Shown: positions 9,077 to 17,842 of the stretch, in pieces | Layout of the letters: every line of letters begins with the position of its first letter | Position numbering within the stretch: position 1 is the stretch's first letter | Origin: Paucibacter sp. DJ2R-2 | GTDB taxonomy: Bacteria; Pseudomonadota; Gammaproteobacteria; Burkholderiales; Burkholderiaceae_C | Assembly (NCBI RefSeq): GCF_025717675.1 | Contig: NZ_JAJIRT010000015.1 | Coordinates: 30,743-94,742 of the forward strand | Direction of reading: 5' to 3' | Length of the DNA stretch: 64,000 nt | Position numbers and translations under genes: made by a program | The notes under the pieces: generated by a model | Databases searched by the model: none | What the model saw: the letters and a program-made list of their open reading frames with translations, nothing else | What the model was told of the DNA's origin: nothing

Positions 9077-10364
9077 GGTGCTTGATGGCCTCGATGGGCT
9101 TGAGACGTCCAGATTTGTAGGCGGGGTAGAGGCTGACCAGCAGGGTCAGCAGCAGGATCAGGGTCGCCACGCCCGCTAGCTTCAGCGGCTTGAGCAGGGA
9201 GTAAAAGCGCTCGGGCAGCAGCACGCCGCCGGCTTCCAGGCCGGTGCCGAAAACCTCCCGGAAGTTCAGGCCCTCGGTCGCGAAATGCCAATGCGCCGCC
9301 AGGCCCAGCAGCAAGCCCAGCAGCAGGCTGGTGCCGGCCAAGTAGAGCGACTCCAGCAGCACCACGCGCACGATCAAGCCGGGGCTGCTGCCCAGGGCCA
9401 GCATCACGCCGAACTCGCGGTGCCGCTTGAGCACGGACATGATCACGGTGTTGAGGATGCCGGCCACCACGACCACGATCACGATCACCATCAGCAAGGC
9501 CATGCCGGCCGCATCCATGGCCACGGCCGAGTTCAGCTCGGGGGCGGCCTGGGTCCAGGCCTGCGCCTCCCAAGCCCGCGCCTCCAGCAGTGGCTGCATC
9601 TGCAGCTGCAAGGCCGGCAGTTGCTGCTCATCCTCCAGGTACAAGGCCAGATGGCTGACGCCCTGGGCGGCGCCGGTCAGCTGTTGTGCAGCCTCCAAGG
9701 GCAGTTCCACCCAAAAGGCATCGAGTTCCTGGATGCCGGTGCGGAAGATGCCGTGCAGCTCAAATGCCGCCCGTGCGAACTCTCCGCCTCCCAGGGGCTT
9801 GACCGTCAGGGTGACGCGGTCGCCGATGCGTACATCCAGGGCCTTGGCCAGGCGCTCGCCGAGCACCAGAGGCGGCAGGCCGGTGCGGGCCGGAGCCGCG
9901 CCCGGCAATGCCTTCGCGGGAGTCACTGGCAAAGGCTGGCCGACGATGATGGCGCGCGCATCGGCAATGCCGGACACCGGCAGCTCCAATGCCGGTTCCA
10001 CGCCCGAGGCCGTGACCGCGATCTGCTGGGCGCCGGCCTGGGCCATGGCCGAGAAGCGCAGCCGCGGCACCACGCTGCTGGCCAGCGAGCCCGCTGCCGC
10101 GCGACTTTGCTCCAGCGCTTGCGGGCCTTTGGCAATCAGGCGCTCCAGGCTCGGATCCTGCGCATGACCTTGCTGGGACAGGATCAGATGACCCAAGCCC
10201 ATGCGCACGCCGACCTGGATCATGGCTTGATGGCCGCCGTCGGAAAGCCCCTGGAAGCAGGTCAGCAGGGCCATGGTGATGACGATGATGGCGGCCGTGA
10301 AGCCGCTGCGGCGCCGGTGTCGCAAGAGGTTGCGAAGGGCCAGTCGATGGGCAAGCATATTCAT
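9069..10364 (-). CDS. FtsX/MacB-type ABC permease
   Basis: 431 aa. Typical architecture: an N-terminal membrane helix after LRNLLRHRRRSGFTAAIIVIT, a large periplasmic domain (about 50-270), then three helices near the C-terminus (MALLMVIVIVVVVAGILNTV; LYLAGTSLLLGLLLGL; LLLTLLVSLYPAYKSGRLKP). The C-terminal segment EAIKHH is the usual end of this family. One of two adjacent, non-identical permeases, suggesting a heterodimer as in LolCE. Five bases separate it from the upstream permease. Confidence 0.88.
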   Translation of the reverse strand: MNMLAHRLALRNLLRHRRRSGFTAAIIVITMALLTCFQGLSDGGHQAMIQVGVRMGLGHLILSQQGHAQDPSLERLIAKGPQALEQSRAAAGSLASSVVPRLRFSAMAQAGAQQIAVTASGVEPALELPVSGIADARAIIVGQPLPVTPAKALPGAAPARTGLPPLVLGERLAKALDVRIGDRVTLTVKPLGGGEFARAAFELHGIFRTGIQELDAFWVELPLEAAQQLTGAAQGVSHLALYLEDEQQLPALQLQMQPLLEARAWEAQAWTQAAPELNSAVAMDAAGMALLMVIVIVVVVAGILNTVIMSVLKRHREFGVMLALGSSPGLIVRVVLLESLYLAGTSLLLGLLLGLAAHWHFATEGLNFREVFGTGLEAGGVLLPERFYSLLKPLKLAGVATLILLLTLLVSLYPAYKSGRLKPIEAIKHHA

Positions 10365-10368
10365 GTCC

Positions 10369-11805
10369 TCACTGCGCTCTCATGCCGGCAGCCGGCGTCA
10401 ATCGGGCGGCCCAGCTGGCGGGCAGCAAGGCGGCCAGCAGGCTGATCAGGATCAGCATCAGCAAGGGCAGGGCTGCGCTGGCGATGCTGAGCTGCCCGCG
10501 CAGAACCGGCGCCATGCCCACCCCGGACAGGCTGAACTCGCCGAATCCCGATACATCCAGCCCATGCAGCTGCAGCCACAGACTCAGGCCCATACCGGCC
10601 GCCAATCCCACCCCGCCGCCGGCCAGGCTCAGCAGCACGGTTTCGGCGATCACCAGCAGCAGCACCTTGCTCGGCGCCAGACCCAGCGCCTTGAGCAGGC
10701 TGAGCTCGCGCTGGCGCTCCATGACACTGACCAGCATGGTGTTGAGCACGCCCACGCCGGCGATCAGAAAGACGATGAAGACCAGGGTGCCCATCAGGGC
10801 GCGATTGGCCGCGATCAGGGCCAAGACATCGGGCCGCAGCTGCGACCAGCTCTGCACCTTCTGGCCCTCGCCCAGACGAGACTGCAGCTCGGCGGCCAGG
10901 GCATCGGCCTGAGCCGGTGCGGCCAGGCGCAGGGCAATCTCATGGGCCTGGCCCGGCAGCTGCAGCATCTTCTGCAGATCGGCCACATGAAGCAGCAAGC
11001 GGCTGCGGTCCTGATGGTCCAGGCCGGTCTGCAGCACGCCGCGGACTTCCAGCTCCAGATGGCTTTGCACGCCCTCGGCGCTTTCGACCAGCAGGCCCAG
11101 TGTCTGCCCCCAGCGCCCTTGCGCATCGGCGGCCAGGCCCAGATTGGCCGCCAACTTGGCCCCCAGCACCACGCCGGGGCGGCGACTGGGTCCCGGGGCC
11201 AGTTGTTCGGCCAGGGCCAGGCTTGGGTCCTGCAGCTGCGTTGGCGTGCCGGCTGCGCTCGCCGCCTGGCTGCGGCCCTCCAGCCGGGCAAAGGCGCGGG
11301 CAATGGCGGCCTCGGTCAGGGCCTGGTCGGTGGCTTGTTGCTGGGCATCCAAAGCCTGGGCCTCGCGCCAGGGCGTCGGCAGAGCTGCCAGCCATTCGCC
11401 CTGGCTGAGTTTGCGATGCAGAACGGTCACGGCCGCCTCGTGTTCGGGGTCGATTCCCATCAGCTGCACGCCGGCCGAACGCGAGCCAAAGCTGAGGTAG
11501 GCGAAGGCAAACAGGCGCGGACTCAGACCCTGAACGCCGGGAATGCGCAAGGTGGCCAGGGCCTCGGGATCGGCCGGTACCGTGCGGCGCAAGGCCCGGC
11601 TGTCGAGGTAGGCCGGCTCATGAATCTGCACATGGCCCACTTCGCCCTCGGTGGTGCCCTGGATCAGCTCCTGGCTTAGGCCATCCATCAAGGCCAGGGT
11701 CGCCATGCACAGGGTCAGGGCCAGAGCCAGGCCCAGGCCGGTGACCAGACTGCGTTTGGCGTTGCGGCCCAGATTGCGCCAAGCCATGCGGTAGATCGTG
11801 CTCAT
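10369..11805 (-). CDS. FtsX/MacB-type ABC permease, second subunit
   Basis: 478 aa with the same plan as its neighbour: a first helix after MAWRNLGRNAKRSLVTGLGL, a long periplasmic domain, then three C-terminal helices (TLVFIVFLIAGVGVLNTMLV; VLLLVIAETVLLSLAGGGVG; LLMLILISLLAALLPASWAA). The longer periplasmic domain contains an Ala/Gln-rich stretch around residues 130-190. It is the first transporter gene after the LolA-like gene, 8 bp downstream. It probably pairs with the 431-aa permease and the shared ATPase. Confidence 0.88.
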   Translation of the reverse strand: MSTIYRMAWRNLGRNAKRSLVTGLGLALALTLCMATLALMDGLSQELIQGTTEGEVGHVQIHEPAYLDSRALRRTVPADPEALATLRIPGVQGLSPRLFAFAYLSFGSRSAGVQLMGIDPEHEAAVTVLHRKLSQGEWLAALPTPWREAQALDAQQQATDQALTEAAIARAFARLEGRSQAASAAGTPTQLQDPSLALAEQLAPGPSRRPGVVLGAKLAANLGLAADAQGRWGQTLGLLVESAEGVQSHLELEVRGVLQTGLDHQDRSRLLLHVADLQKMLQLPGQAHEIALRLAAPAQADALAAELQSRLGEGQKVQSWSQLRPDVLALIAANRALMGTLVFIVFLIAGVGVLNTMLVSVMERQRELSLLKALGLAPSKVLLLVIAETVLLSLAGGGVGLAAGMGLSLWLQLHGLDVSGFGEFSLSGVGMAPVLRGQLSIASAALPLLMLILISLLAALLPASWAARLTPAAGMRAQ

Positions 11806-11813
11806 GCTGGCTT

Positions 11814-12689
11814 TCAGCGCAGGGCGCGTTCAGAAAAGTCGTCGTCGCTGAAGTCGCTGTCGAACTTCAGCCGCGCATAGTCGATCTGGGTGAACTCGCC
11901 CGGCTTGTCCAAGGCCTGCATGGTCAGGCGCGAGGGCAGGACGCGGCCGTCCAGGGGCTTGAGCTGGCTGTAGCGCAGCGAGCGCTGTGCCTGCTGGTCC
12001 TCGGGCCGGCGGAAGTAGTCCACTTGCAAGGGCAAGACGACAGGGTCGGCGCTACCTTCGAGCAGTTGCAGCTGGTAATGCACCTTGCCCCAGGCCACCG
12101 GCGCAGCGGGCTTGGGCCGCAGCAGCAACTGCAAGAGCTCCACCCGCCGCCCCAGCTCATCGCGATCCTTGTTTCGCTGCAGCAGCTCGTAGCTGTAGTG
12201 CCGCGACAGGTCGGTTTCACGCATCAGGTCGTCATTGCTGAAATGGCTGCCCATCCAGTTGTCGGCCAGCATGGAGTTGCCCATCACCGTGATACGGCGG
12301 CTGCGCGGGTCGTAGAAGCTGATGCGGTCGCCGACCTTGAGCGTGGCATTGCCTCGCCACAGGGCCGGGCCCAGCATGCGGATCAGGACCTTGCCTGGCT
12401 CGGCGCGGTCGTCGCTCATGACCATCAGGTCGTAGCTGCGCTGGTAGTCGCTGCGCTGGATGTGCATCTTCATCACGGCGGCCGAGCTGCGCCCGCGCAG
12501 CACCCGCTCGGCTTCTTGAATCCAAGGGCTGAACTGGGCTTCGCTGCCGCTCGTCGCGGCCCGGGCCGCCAGCGGGCGCAGCAGCGGCGCTGCGGCCAAA
12601 GCGGGCAGCAGAGGCATGAGTTGCAGAACGAAGCGGCGCCGGGCGGGCCGGTGGCCGCTGCTGCACAGGGATTTCGGAGTTAGGTTCAT
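11814..12689 (-). CDS. Outer-membrane lipoprotein-sorting (LolA-like) periplasmic protein
   Basis: 291 aa. The N-terminus has twin arginines (RRRFVLQLM) and a hydrophobic stretch ending LRPLAARAA, so a Tat or Sec signal is likely. The mature part has LolA-like strands: IQRSDYQRSYDLMVMSDD, KVLIRMLGPALWRGNATLK, ISFYDPRSRRITVMG. LolA-like proteins are half-open barrels that carry a lipid or lipophilic molecule across the periplasm; here the cargo may be the alkaloid. The ATG overlaps the preceding stop as ATGA, indicating translational coupling. The frame is open further upstream, but this is the first start giving a signal peptide. Confidence 0.75.
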   Translation of the reverse strand: MNLTPKSLCSSGHRPARRRFVLQLMPLLPALAAAPLLRPLAARAATSGSEAQFSPWIQEAERVLRGRSSAAVMKMHIQRSDYQRSYDLMVMSDDRAEPGKVLIRMLGPALWRGNATLKVGDRISFYDPRSRRITVMGNSMLADNWMGSHFSNDDLMRETDLSRHYSYELLQRNKDRDELGRRVELLQLLLRPKPAAPVAWGKVHYQLQLLEGSADPVVLPLQVDYFRRPEDQQAQRSLRYSQLKPLDGRVLPSRLTMQALDKPGEFTQIDYARLKFDSDFSDDDFSERALR

Positions 12690-13870
12690 GGGCGAGAGAC
12701 GGCGGTGGATGAAGAGAGGGCCGCGAACGACGAGCAAAAGGCCGCTGGCGCGCGGCGGCGGTGGTGGGCCTGGCACATGGGCTGCTGCGGCGTGCCCGCC
12801 CGGGCGATGAAAAGCACGCGGTCGCGGCAGCCCAGCAGCCCGGCCAGGCCCTGGGCCAGGTCTTCATGCTGCAAAGCCACGCTCAGGGGATGAAGGGCTT
12901 GGCCGGCGTCGGTGGCTGCCAGCCAGAGCCGGGCGATTGATTCACCAGCCCGCAATCCCTCAAGCGCCGGGTCCGCGGCGCGGGCTGCGCTGAGGTAGAG
13001 CAGGGCCGGGCTGCTCATGATCAAGGCATGCAGCTGACGGCCTGCCTGTGCCGTCACCGCCCAGCCGCCGGGCCCGCGCAGGCAGAGCGGGTGCAGCAGC
13101 AGCTGCAGCAGGCGCCGCCGCCAAGCAGGCAGAGGCCCGAACAGGCGTTCAATCGCAATGCCTTGTGAGGCTTGGGGCTGCGCTCGCTCGCCGGCAAAGC
13201 TGAGGTGGGCATAGGTCTCGGCCCAGGCTTTGGGATGCGTCAGGTCCCGAGCACCATGGCGGGCGTAAAAGCCTGCCAGTTCGGCGCGGGCCGGTGGCGC
13301 ATACAGGGCTTGCCAACACAGGCTTGGGCCCTGGCTGTCGAGCTCCAGCGTGTGTGGCAATGGGCTGTCGCCCGCCTCCAGATGAAAGCGCAGGCCTTGA
13401 TGGGGCAGATAGGGCCCACGCTCGGTGTGGCGCAGGCGCAAGGCCCGGCTCAGTCGCGCCAGCCCCGCGGGGTCGGCCCGCTCCGCTAGGGCATGCGCAC
13501 CCAGCAGCAAGAGCAGCGGCCCCTCGGCGCCCCCGTCAGGGTCCAGGTGCACGGCTTTCACTGGCCAGCCGCTCAAGCGCAAGAGGTTCAGCAGAATGGC
13601 GGCAAAGCCACCGAGGCTGATCAGCATTTCGCGCTGCAGCGAAGGCAGGGCACGCAGACAGCGCGCCGGGTCCAGCTCCAGGGACAAGGCTTGGGTCCAG
13701 GGTCCGGTCGCCGCCCAGCGCTGTGGCAAGGCCACGCGCCGCACCCGCCAGGGCTGGCTGTTGTGCGAGGACGGCGCACGTGCCGCCAAGGCCAGCAAGG
13801 GTTCGATCTCCAGCAGCAAGGGGTCGCTCACCGGGGCCTCCAGTTCAAAACGCGCCGACGCGTTTTTCAT
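12686..13870 (-). CDS. pigM: Nitroreductase-like flavoprotein, PigM-like
   Basis: About 394 aa. The FMN-binding motif APSSHNSQPWRVR near residue 35 and the late segment AGESIARLWLAATDAGQAL are typical of the nitroreductase superfamily. PigM and RedV oxidise the hydroxymethyl bipyrrole to the aldehyde in MBC formation, and PigM has an oxidoreductase region of this kind. Start ATG 13870 overlaps the end of the aminotransferase-reductase gene by 26 bp. The C-terminal 40 residues (Ala/Ser-rich) look non-conserved. A generic nitroreductase is possible, but the context favours PigM. Confidence 0.72.
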   Translation of the reverse strand: MKNASARFELEAPVSDPLLLEIEPLLALAARAPSSHNSQPWRVRRVALPQRWAATGPWTQALSLELDPARCLRALPSLQREMLISLGGFAAILLNLLRLSGWPVKAVHLDPDGGAEGPLLLLLGAHALAERADPAGLARLSRALRLRHTERGPYLPHQGLRFHLEAGDSPLPHTLELDSQGPSLCWQALYAPPARAELAGFYARHGARDLTHPKAWAETYAHLSFAGERAQPQASQGIAIERLFGPLPAWRRRLLQLLLHPLCLRGPGGWAVTAQAGRQLHALIMSSPALLYLSAARAADPALEGLRAGESIARLWLAATDAGQALHPLSVALQHEDLAQGLAGLLGCRDRVLFIARAGTPQQPMCQAHHRRRAPAAFCSSFAALSSSTAVSRP

Positions 13871-16661
13871 GGTCGATCTCGAAGCCATGCAGGCGCGCCA
13901 GGCCTTCGATTTCGCGCACCTGTTCGGGCCGGACCGGGCCTTTGCTGAAATCGGCCCGGATGCCCGACAGGCCCAGCAGCAGCGTCTCGGCGGCGCAAGC
14001 GAAGATCAGACCCGGGTCCAGCTGCATGCCCGGCAGTTCCAGCTCAGGCGCCATGGGCAGGCGCACCACGCCGCCGCGGATCAGGTGCAGCTGGGACAGG
14101 GCGCTGACGCTGCTGGCGTCGACATCGCCGGGCACTGCCACATCGCAGACCAGCACCGGGCGATCCGCCGCGAAGTGTTCGGCGCGCAGCACCGGCTGGG
14201 GGCTGCTAGAGGCGCTGATGACGATGTCGGCCTGCCGGCAGGCTTCGAGCGAGGTGGCGAGCTGCACCCAGCCTTGCTGCTCCAACCAGGCGTCCAGGCT
14301 GGCCAGGTCCAGCGGGCCGCTCTGGGCGCGCCGCCACTCATGCAAGGCTGCAGCCCAGGGGCTGGCCGGAGCTGCCGATGGCGCGCTCTGACGCAGCAGC
14401 TCGCTGGCGATGTCACGGCGCACCTGGGCCAGCCGCGCTTCATGGCCAGGTCGGCCGAGCAGGAGCAGGCGCCGGCATTGGCCGGCCAGCAGCAAAGCCT
14501 GCACCTGACCGATATTGCCTGCGGCGCCCACCACGGCCACCACCGCGTTCGACCAGTCCAGGCCCATGCGCGCAGCGCTGCTGCGCGTGGCCGCCAGGCT
14601 GGCCGCCACCGTCAGGGCATTGCCACTGGTCACCGGAGGGTGCTCGTACTCGAAATCGATGCAGTTGGCGGTGACGATGGAGGTGTAGCCACCAAATCCA
14701 ACCAAGCCGCAGCCTTCGTCGCGGGCGCGTTGGTAGGCATGCTGGACCTGGCGCCGGATCTGTTGCGCCCGGTTGAAGCGCATGTCGGCCGCGATGCTCT
14801 CCGAGTCCATCATGATCCCGTAGAGCCGCAACTCCACTTCGCGGCCCAGTGGTGAGCGGACGCGGCGGCTGGCGATCAGCTGCGGCTCCATCGCACACTG
14901 CACGCGGCTGCACAGCTCGTTCAATTGCTCGTTGCTGAGCCCGGCCAGCCCAGGCTCCCACTCGCGCAGGCTCTGCGCATCGATCAAATGGGCGAGAAAA
15001 CCGATGCGCTCGACCGGGGCGTTGCTGCTGAGCTGGGCGATGCCTTCGGCCGGGCCTGGCGCCCGGGCCTTGGGCAGCGCCGGCGGCGTGAAGCCGCTGG
15101 ACAGCATGTGGCCGAGCAGGCTTTGCAGGTCGCCGGCCGCCAGGGTGTGGAGCAGGGCACGGAAGGCCTGCAAGGCCTGCTGCATCTCGGCCGGCTGCAG
15201 ATAGGCCGAGGGCTGGATGCGCAGCACGCTGCGCCGCCCCAGCGAAGGCAGCACGCGCAGGCCATGGGCATGCAGCAGATGGCCGGCGCAGACCATGCCC
15301 AGCAGCTGCTCCTGCGCCAGGCTGGCCAGCAGGGGGGAGTGGTGAGCGCTCAGGTCCTGCAACTCCAGGCCCAGCATGCAGCCCCGGCCGCGCACCGCCC
15401 GGATCAAATCGGGGTGAGCGGCCTGCAGCGCGTGCAGGCCTTCCAGAAAGCCCTTGCCAATCGAGGCGCAGCGCTGGGCCACATCGTCGCGCTGCAGGAT
15501 TTCCAGGCCGCGCAGGGCGACCATGGCGCTGAGGTCGTCCTCGGCAAACGTCGAGCTGTGCAGCATGCCGAACTCGCGGTGCTGCAGCGATTCCCGGACC
15601 GCCAGCGCCGAGATCTTGCAAAGCCCGCCGCCCAGTGATTTGGCGAAGGTCAGGTAGTCGGCCGGCAGCCCCTGGGCCGCGCTCTCGATCGGCCGGCCTG
15701 TGCGGCCCAGGCCGCACTGCACCTCGTCGGCGATCAGCGCCACCTCGGGGTGATGCTCGTGCAGCTGCAGCAGCAAGTCGCGGAACTCGGGTTCCAGTTC
15801 CAGGATGCCACCCTCGCCGCGCAAGGGCTCGTAGATCAAGCCGGCCAGACGCGGCAGCCGGCGCTCCACCAGGCGCAGGGGCTGAAACTCGAACTGGTAG
15901 ACGCTGACGCTGTGCTCGCGCAGCTGGGCCAAGAACTGGGTCGGCTCGTGCACAAACACCGCATCGGGGTTGTTGCGCACAAAGGCCAGGCGGGCGTCGC
16001 GGTTCCAGGTCAGTGCCAGCGAGCCCAGGGTCTTGCCGTGGAAGGCATAGGGCAAGGAGGCCATCAAGGGCGGCGTGGCCAGGGCCTGCAAATTGCGCTG
16101 GTTCAACGCCGACAGCAAGCCGTCGACATGCTCCAGCGGCTCGTGTTGCAGCAGACGCTCTGCCTGTTGCAGCAAGGCGGTATCGATCTGGATCTCGCCG
16201 CGCTCCAGCCGGATCTGCAGCTCACGGCTGTTGGCAGCACAGGCTTCCCCCAGTTCCTCCATGCGCCGGGCGTAGGCATAACGCGCATGTTTGATGGCGG
16301 CCTCCACGGCCTCGGTGCCCGTGCTGAGCAGGTAGATCTTGTAGCGCTCGCCGCTGTGTTCGTGCAGGTACTCGGCCAATGCCTCCTTCAGCTCGCTCGC
16401 GCGCTGGCGCCGGGAGCCCTGAGCATGAACGGGGCGTTGCTGCGCCAGGCAGCGAGTCAGCAGCTCCACCAGCTCGGGGTGGTTGTGGCCCAGCAAGGTG
16501 GAACCAAAACCGCCCACCAGATCCAGCACCGGCTGCTCCTTGCCGGCTTCATCGAGAACATAGAGATGATCACCGCATGCACGGCTGTACTCCACCATCA
16601 GGCCTGCGGTTTCCAGCAGTTCTTCCTTGCCGAGTGCGGCTTGTCCCACCATGGCTGCCAT
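13845..16661 (-). CDS. Class III aminotransferase fused to acyl-ACP reductase-like domain (TamH-like)
   Basis: 938 aa with two domains. Residues about 20-510 are a class III PLP aminotransferase: STGTEAVEAAIKHAR, IADEVQCGLGRTG, and the PLP lysine in FAKSLGGG (about Lys341). Residues about 550-938 closely resemble cyanobacterial acyl-ACP reductase: GFGGYTSIVTANC, VTSGNALTVAASL, the Rossmann motif VVGAAGNIG (about 710), and FACAAETLLL, whose Cys (about 889) aligns with the acyl-accepting Cys of that family. Predicted reaction: fatty acyl-ACP to aldehyde, then to primary amine, in one protein, the TamH/PigE job. I prefer ATG 16661 (GGAGGG 8 bases upstream) over an in-frame TTG six bases earlier. 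Confidence 0.85.
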   Translation of the reverse strand: MAAMVGQAALGKEELLETAGLMVEYSRACGDHLYVLDEAGKEQPVLDLVGGFGSTLLGHNHPELVELLTRCLAQQRPVHAQGSRRQRASELKEALAEYLHEHSGERYKIYLLSTGTEAVEAAIKHARYAYARRMEELGEACAANSRELQIRLERGEIQIDTALLQQAERLLQHEPLEHVDGLLSALNQRNLQALATPPLMASLPYAFHGKTLGSLALTWNRDARLAFVRNNPDAVFVHEPTQFLAQLREHSVSVYQFEFQPLRLVERRLPRLAGLIYEPLRGEGGILELEPEFRDLLLQLHEHHPEVALIADEVQCGLGRTGRPIESAAQGLPADYLTFAKSLGGGLCKISALAVRESLQHREFGMLHSSTFAEDDLSAMVALRGLEILQRDDVAQRCASIGKGFLEGLHALQAAHPDLIRAVRGRGCMLGLELQDLSAHHSPLLASLAQEQLLGMVCAGHLLHAHGLRVLPSLGRRSVLRIQPSAYLQPAEMQQALQAFRALLHTLAAGDLQSLLGHMLSSGFTPPALPKARAPGPAEGIAQLSSNAPVERIGFLAHLIDAQSLREWEPGLAGLSNEQLNELCSRVQCAMEPQLIASRRVRSPLGREVELRLYGIMMDSESIAADMRFNRAQQIRRQVQHAYQRARDEGCGLVGFGGYTSIVTANCIDFEYEHPPVTSGNALTVAASLAATRSSAARMGLDWSNAVVAVVGAAGNIGQVQALLLAGQCRRLLLLGRPGHEARLAQVRRDIASELLRQSAPSAAPASPWAAALHEWRRAQSGPLDLASLDAWLEQQGWVQLATSLEACRQADIVISASSSPQPVLRAEHFAADRPVLVCDVAVPGDVDASSVSALSQLHLIRGGVVRLPMAPELELPGMQLDPGLIFACAAETLLLGLSGIRADFSKGPVRPEQVREIEGLARLHGFEIDHEKRVGAF

Positions 16662-16663
16662 AT

Positions 16664-17842
16664 TCAACGCCCTCCGCGCGCATCGCGCCTGTACTCGCTG
16701 CGCAGTTGCTGCACGAGCTGGTTTCTCAGGACCTCGGTCCCGCCTGAAAAGACAGTGCAGGGCAGGGCGTTGCGCAGCTCGCGCTCGACCTCACCGCTGA
16801 GCATGCCGAGAGCGCCATGCAGATGGACTGCGTCCATGCCGTTGTGCACCGCCGCCTCGCTGACAGCCAGCTTGGCGCTCAGGCTGGCGTCGCCGTGCCA
16901 GTCGCTCTGATGATCCAAAGACCAGGCCGCACGCAGGCACAGCAGCCGTGCGGACTCGTAGCGCAGCTGCATCTCGCCCAGGCGGTGCGCCAGGGCCTGC
17001 TGTTCGATCAGTGGGCGGCCAAACTGTTCGCGGCGCTCCAGATGAGCCCAGCAGGCGCGCAGCTGCCGCTTCATGGTGCCCAGGTACAGGGCAAACAGGC
17101 AGCAGCGCTCCCAAGCCATGCTGGCTTGGAAAATCGGCCCGCCACTGCCTTCCTTGCCCAGACGTTGGGACTCGTGCACCCAGACCCCGTCGAACTCGAT
17201 ATCGCCCATGGCGGTGGTGCGCAGGCCCAGCTTTTCATGCGGGCTAGGGCTGATGTGGATGCCGCTGCTGTGGCGGTCGAGGATGAAGCTGCTGTAGTCC
17301 AGGAAGCTGCCACTCTCGCCTGTGCGGGCATGGACGATCACAAAGTCGCAGACCGGCGCATTGCTGATGTAGCACTTGTGTCCGCTGATGCGATAGCCGC
17401 CGCCGTCGCGTACGGCGCGCGTCCTCATGGCCGAGATGTCCGAGCCTGCCTGCGGCTCGGTGATGGCATGGGCACCCAGCCAGGCGCGCTGGCCGATTTG
17501 CTGCAACCATTCGGTTTGCTGCGGCCCATCGGCAAAGTGCACCAGCGGATGGATGCAGGCGCACAGATGCGCGGCCAGCGCGAACACCAGGCCGGTGTCG
17601 GGCACCGCCTCGCCCAGCACTTCCAGGCTCAGGGCGAGATCGAGTGCGCTCAGGCCTTGGCCGCCTTGTTCGCGTCCGGCGGGCAGCATGTGCAGACCAG
17701 CCGCGCACAAGGTCTGCCAGAGTGGCCGAGAGAATTCGCAGGCGCGGTCACGGTCATGCAGGCTCTCGTCCTGCAAATGCTCGGCCAGGGCGAACATATG
17801 GGCTTGCAGCGCTCGCTGCTCGGGGCTCAGTGCGAAATGCAT
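16664..17842 (-). CDS. pigA: L-prolyl-PCP dehydrogenase, PigA-like
   Basis: 392 aa, standard acyl-CoA dehydrogenase length and close to PigA (about 386). Motifs: ITEPQAGSDISAMRTRA, GHKCYISNAPVCDF, EKLGLRTTAMGDIEFDGV. A candidate catalytic Glu245 sits in SMAWERCCLF (the isovaleryl-CoA-dehydrogenase-type position), and FSGGTEVLRN carries another Glu at about 370. PigA and RedW oxidise L-prolyl-S-PCP to pyrrolyl-2-carboxyl-S-PCP. Its stop is 2 bp before the aminotransferase-reductase start, and its ATG directly follows the ketosynthase stop. Confidence 0.82.
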   Translation of the reverse strand: MHFALSPEQRALQAHMFALAEHLQDESLHDRDRACEFSRPLWQTLCAAGLHMLPAGREQGGQGLSALDLALSLEVLGEAVPDTGLVFALAAHLCACIHPLVHFADGPQQTEWLQQIGQRAWLGAHAITEPQAGSDISAMRTRAVRDGGGYRISGHKCYISNAPVCDFVIVHARTGESGSFLDYSSFILDRHSSGIHISPSPHEKLGLRTTAMGDIEFDGVWVHESQRLGKEGSGGPIFQASMAWERCCLFALYLGTMKRQLRACWAHLERREQFGRPLIEQQALAHRLGEMQLRYESARLLCLRAAWSLDHQSDWHGDASLSAKLAVSEAAVHNGMDAVHLHGALGMLSGEVERELRNALPCTVFSGGTEVLRNQLVQQLRSEYRRDARGGR

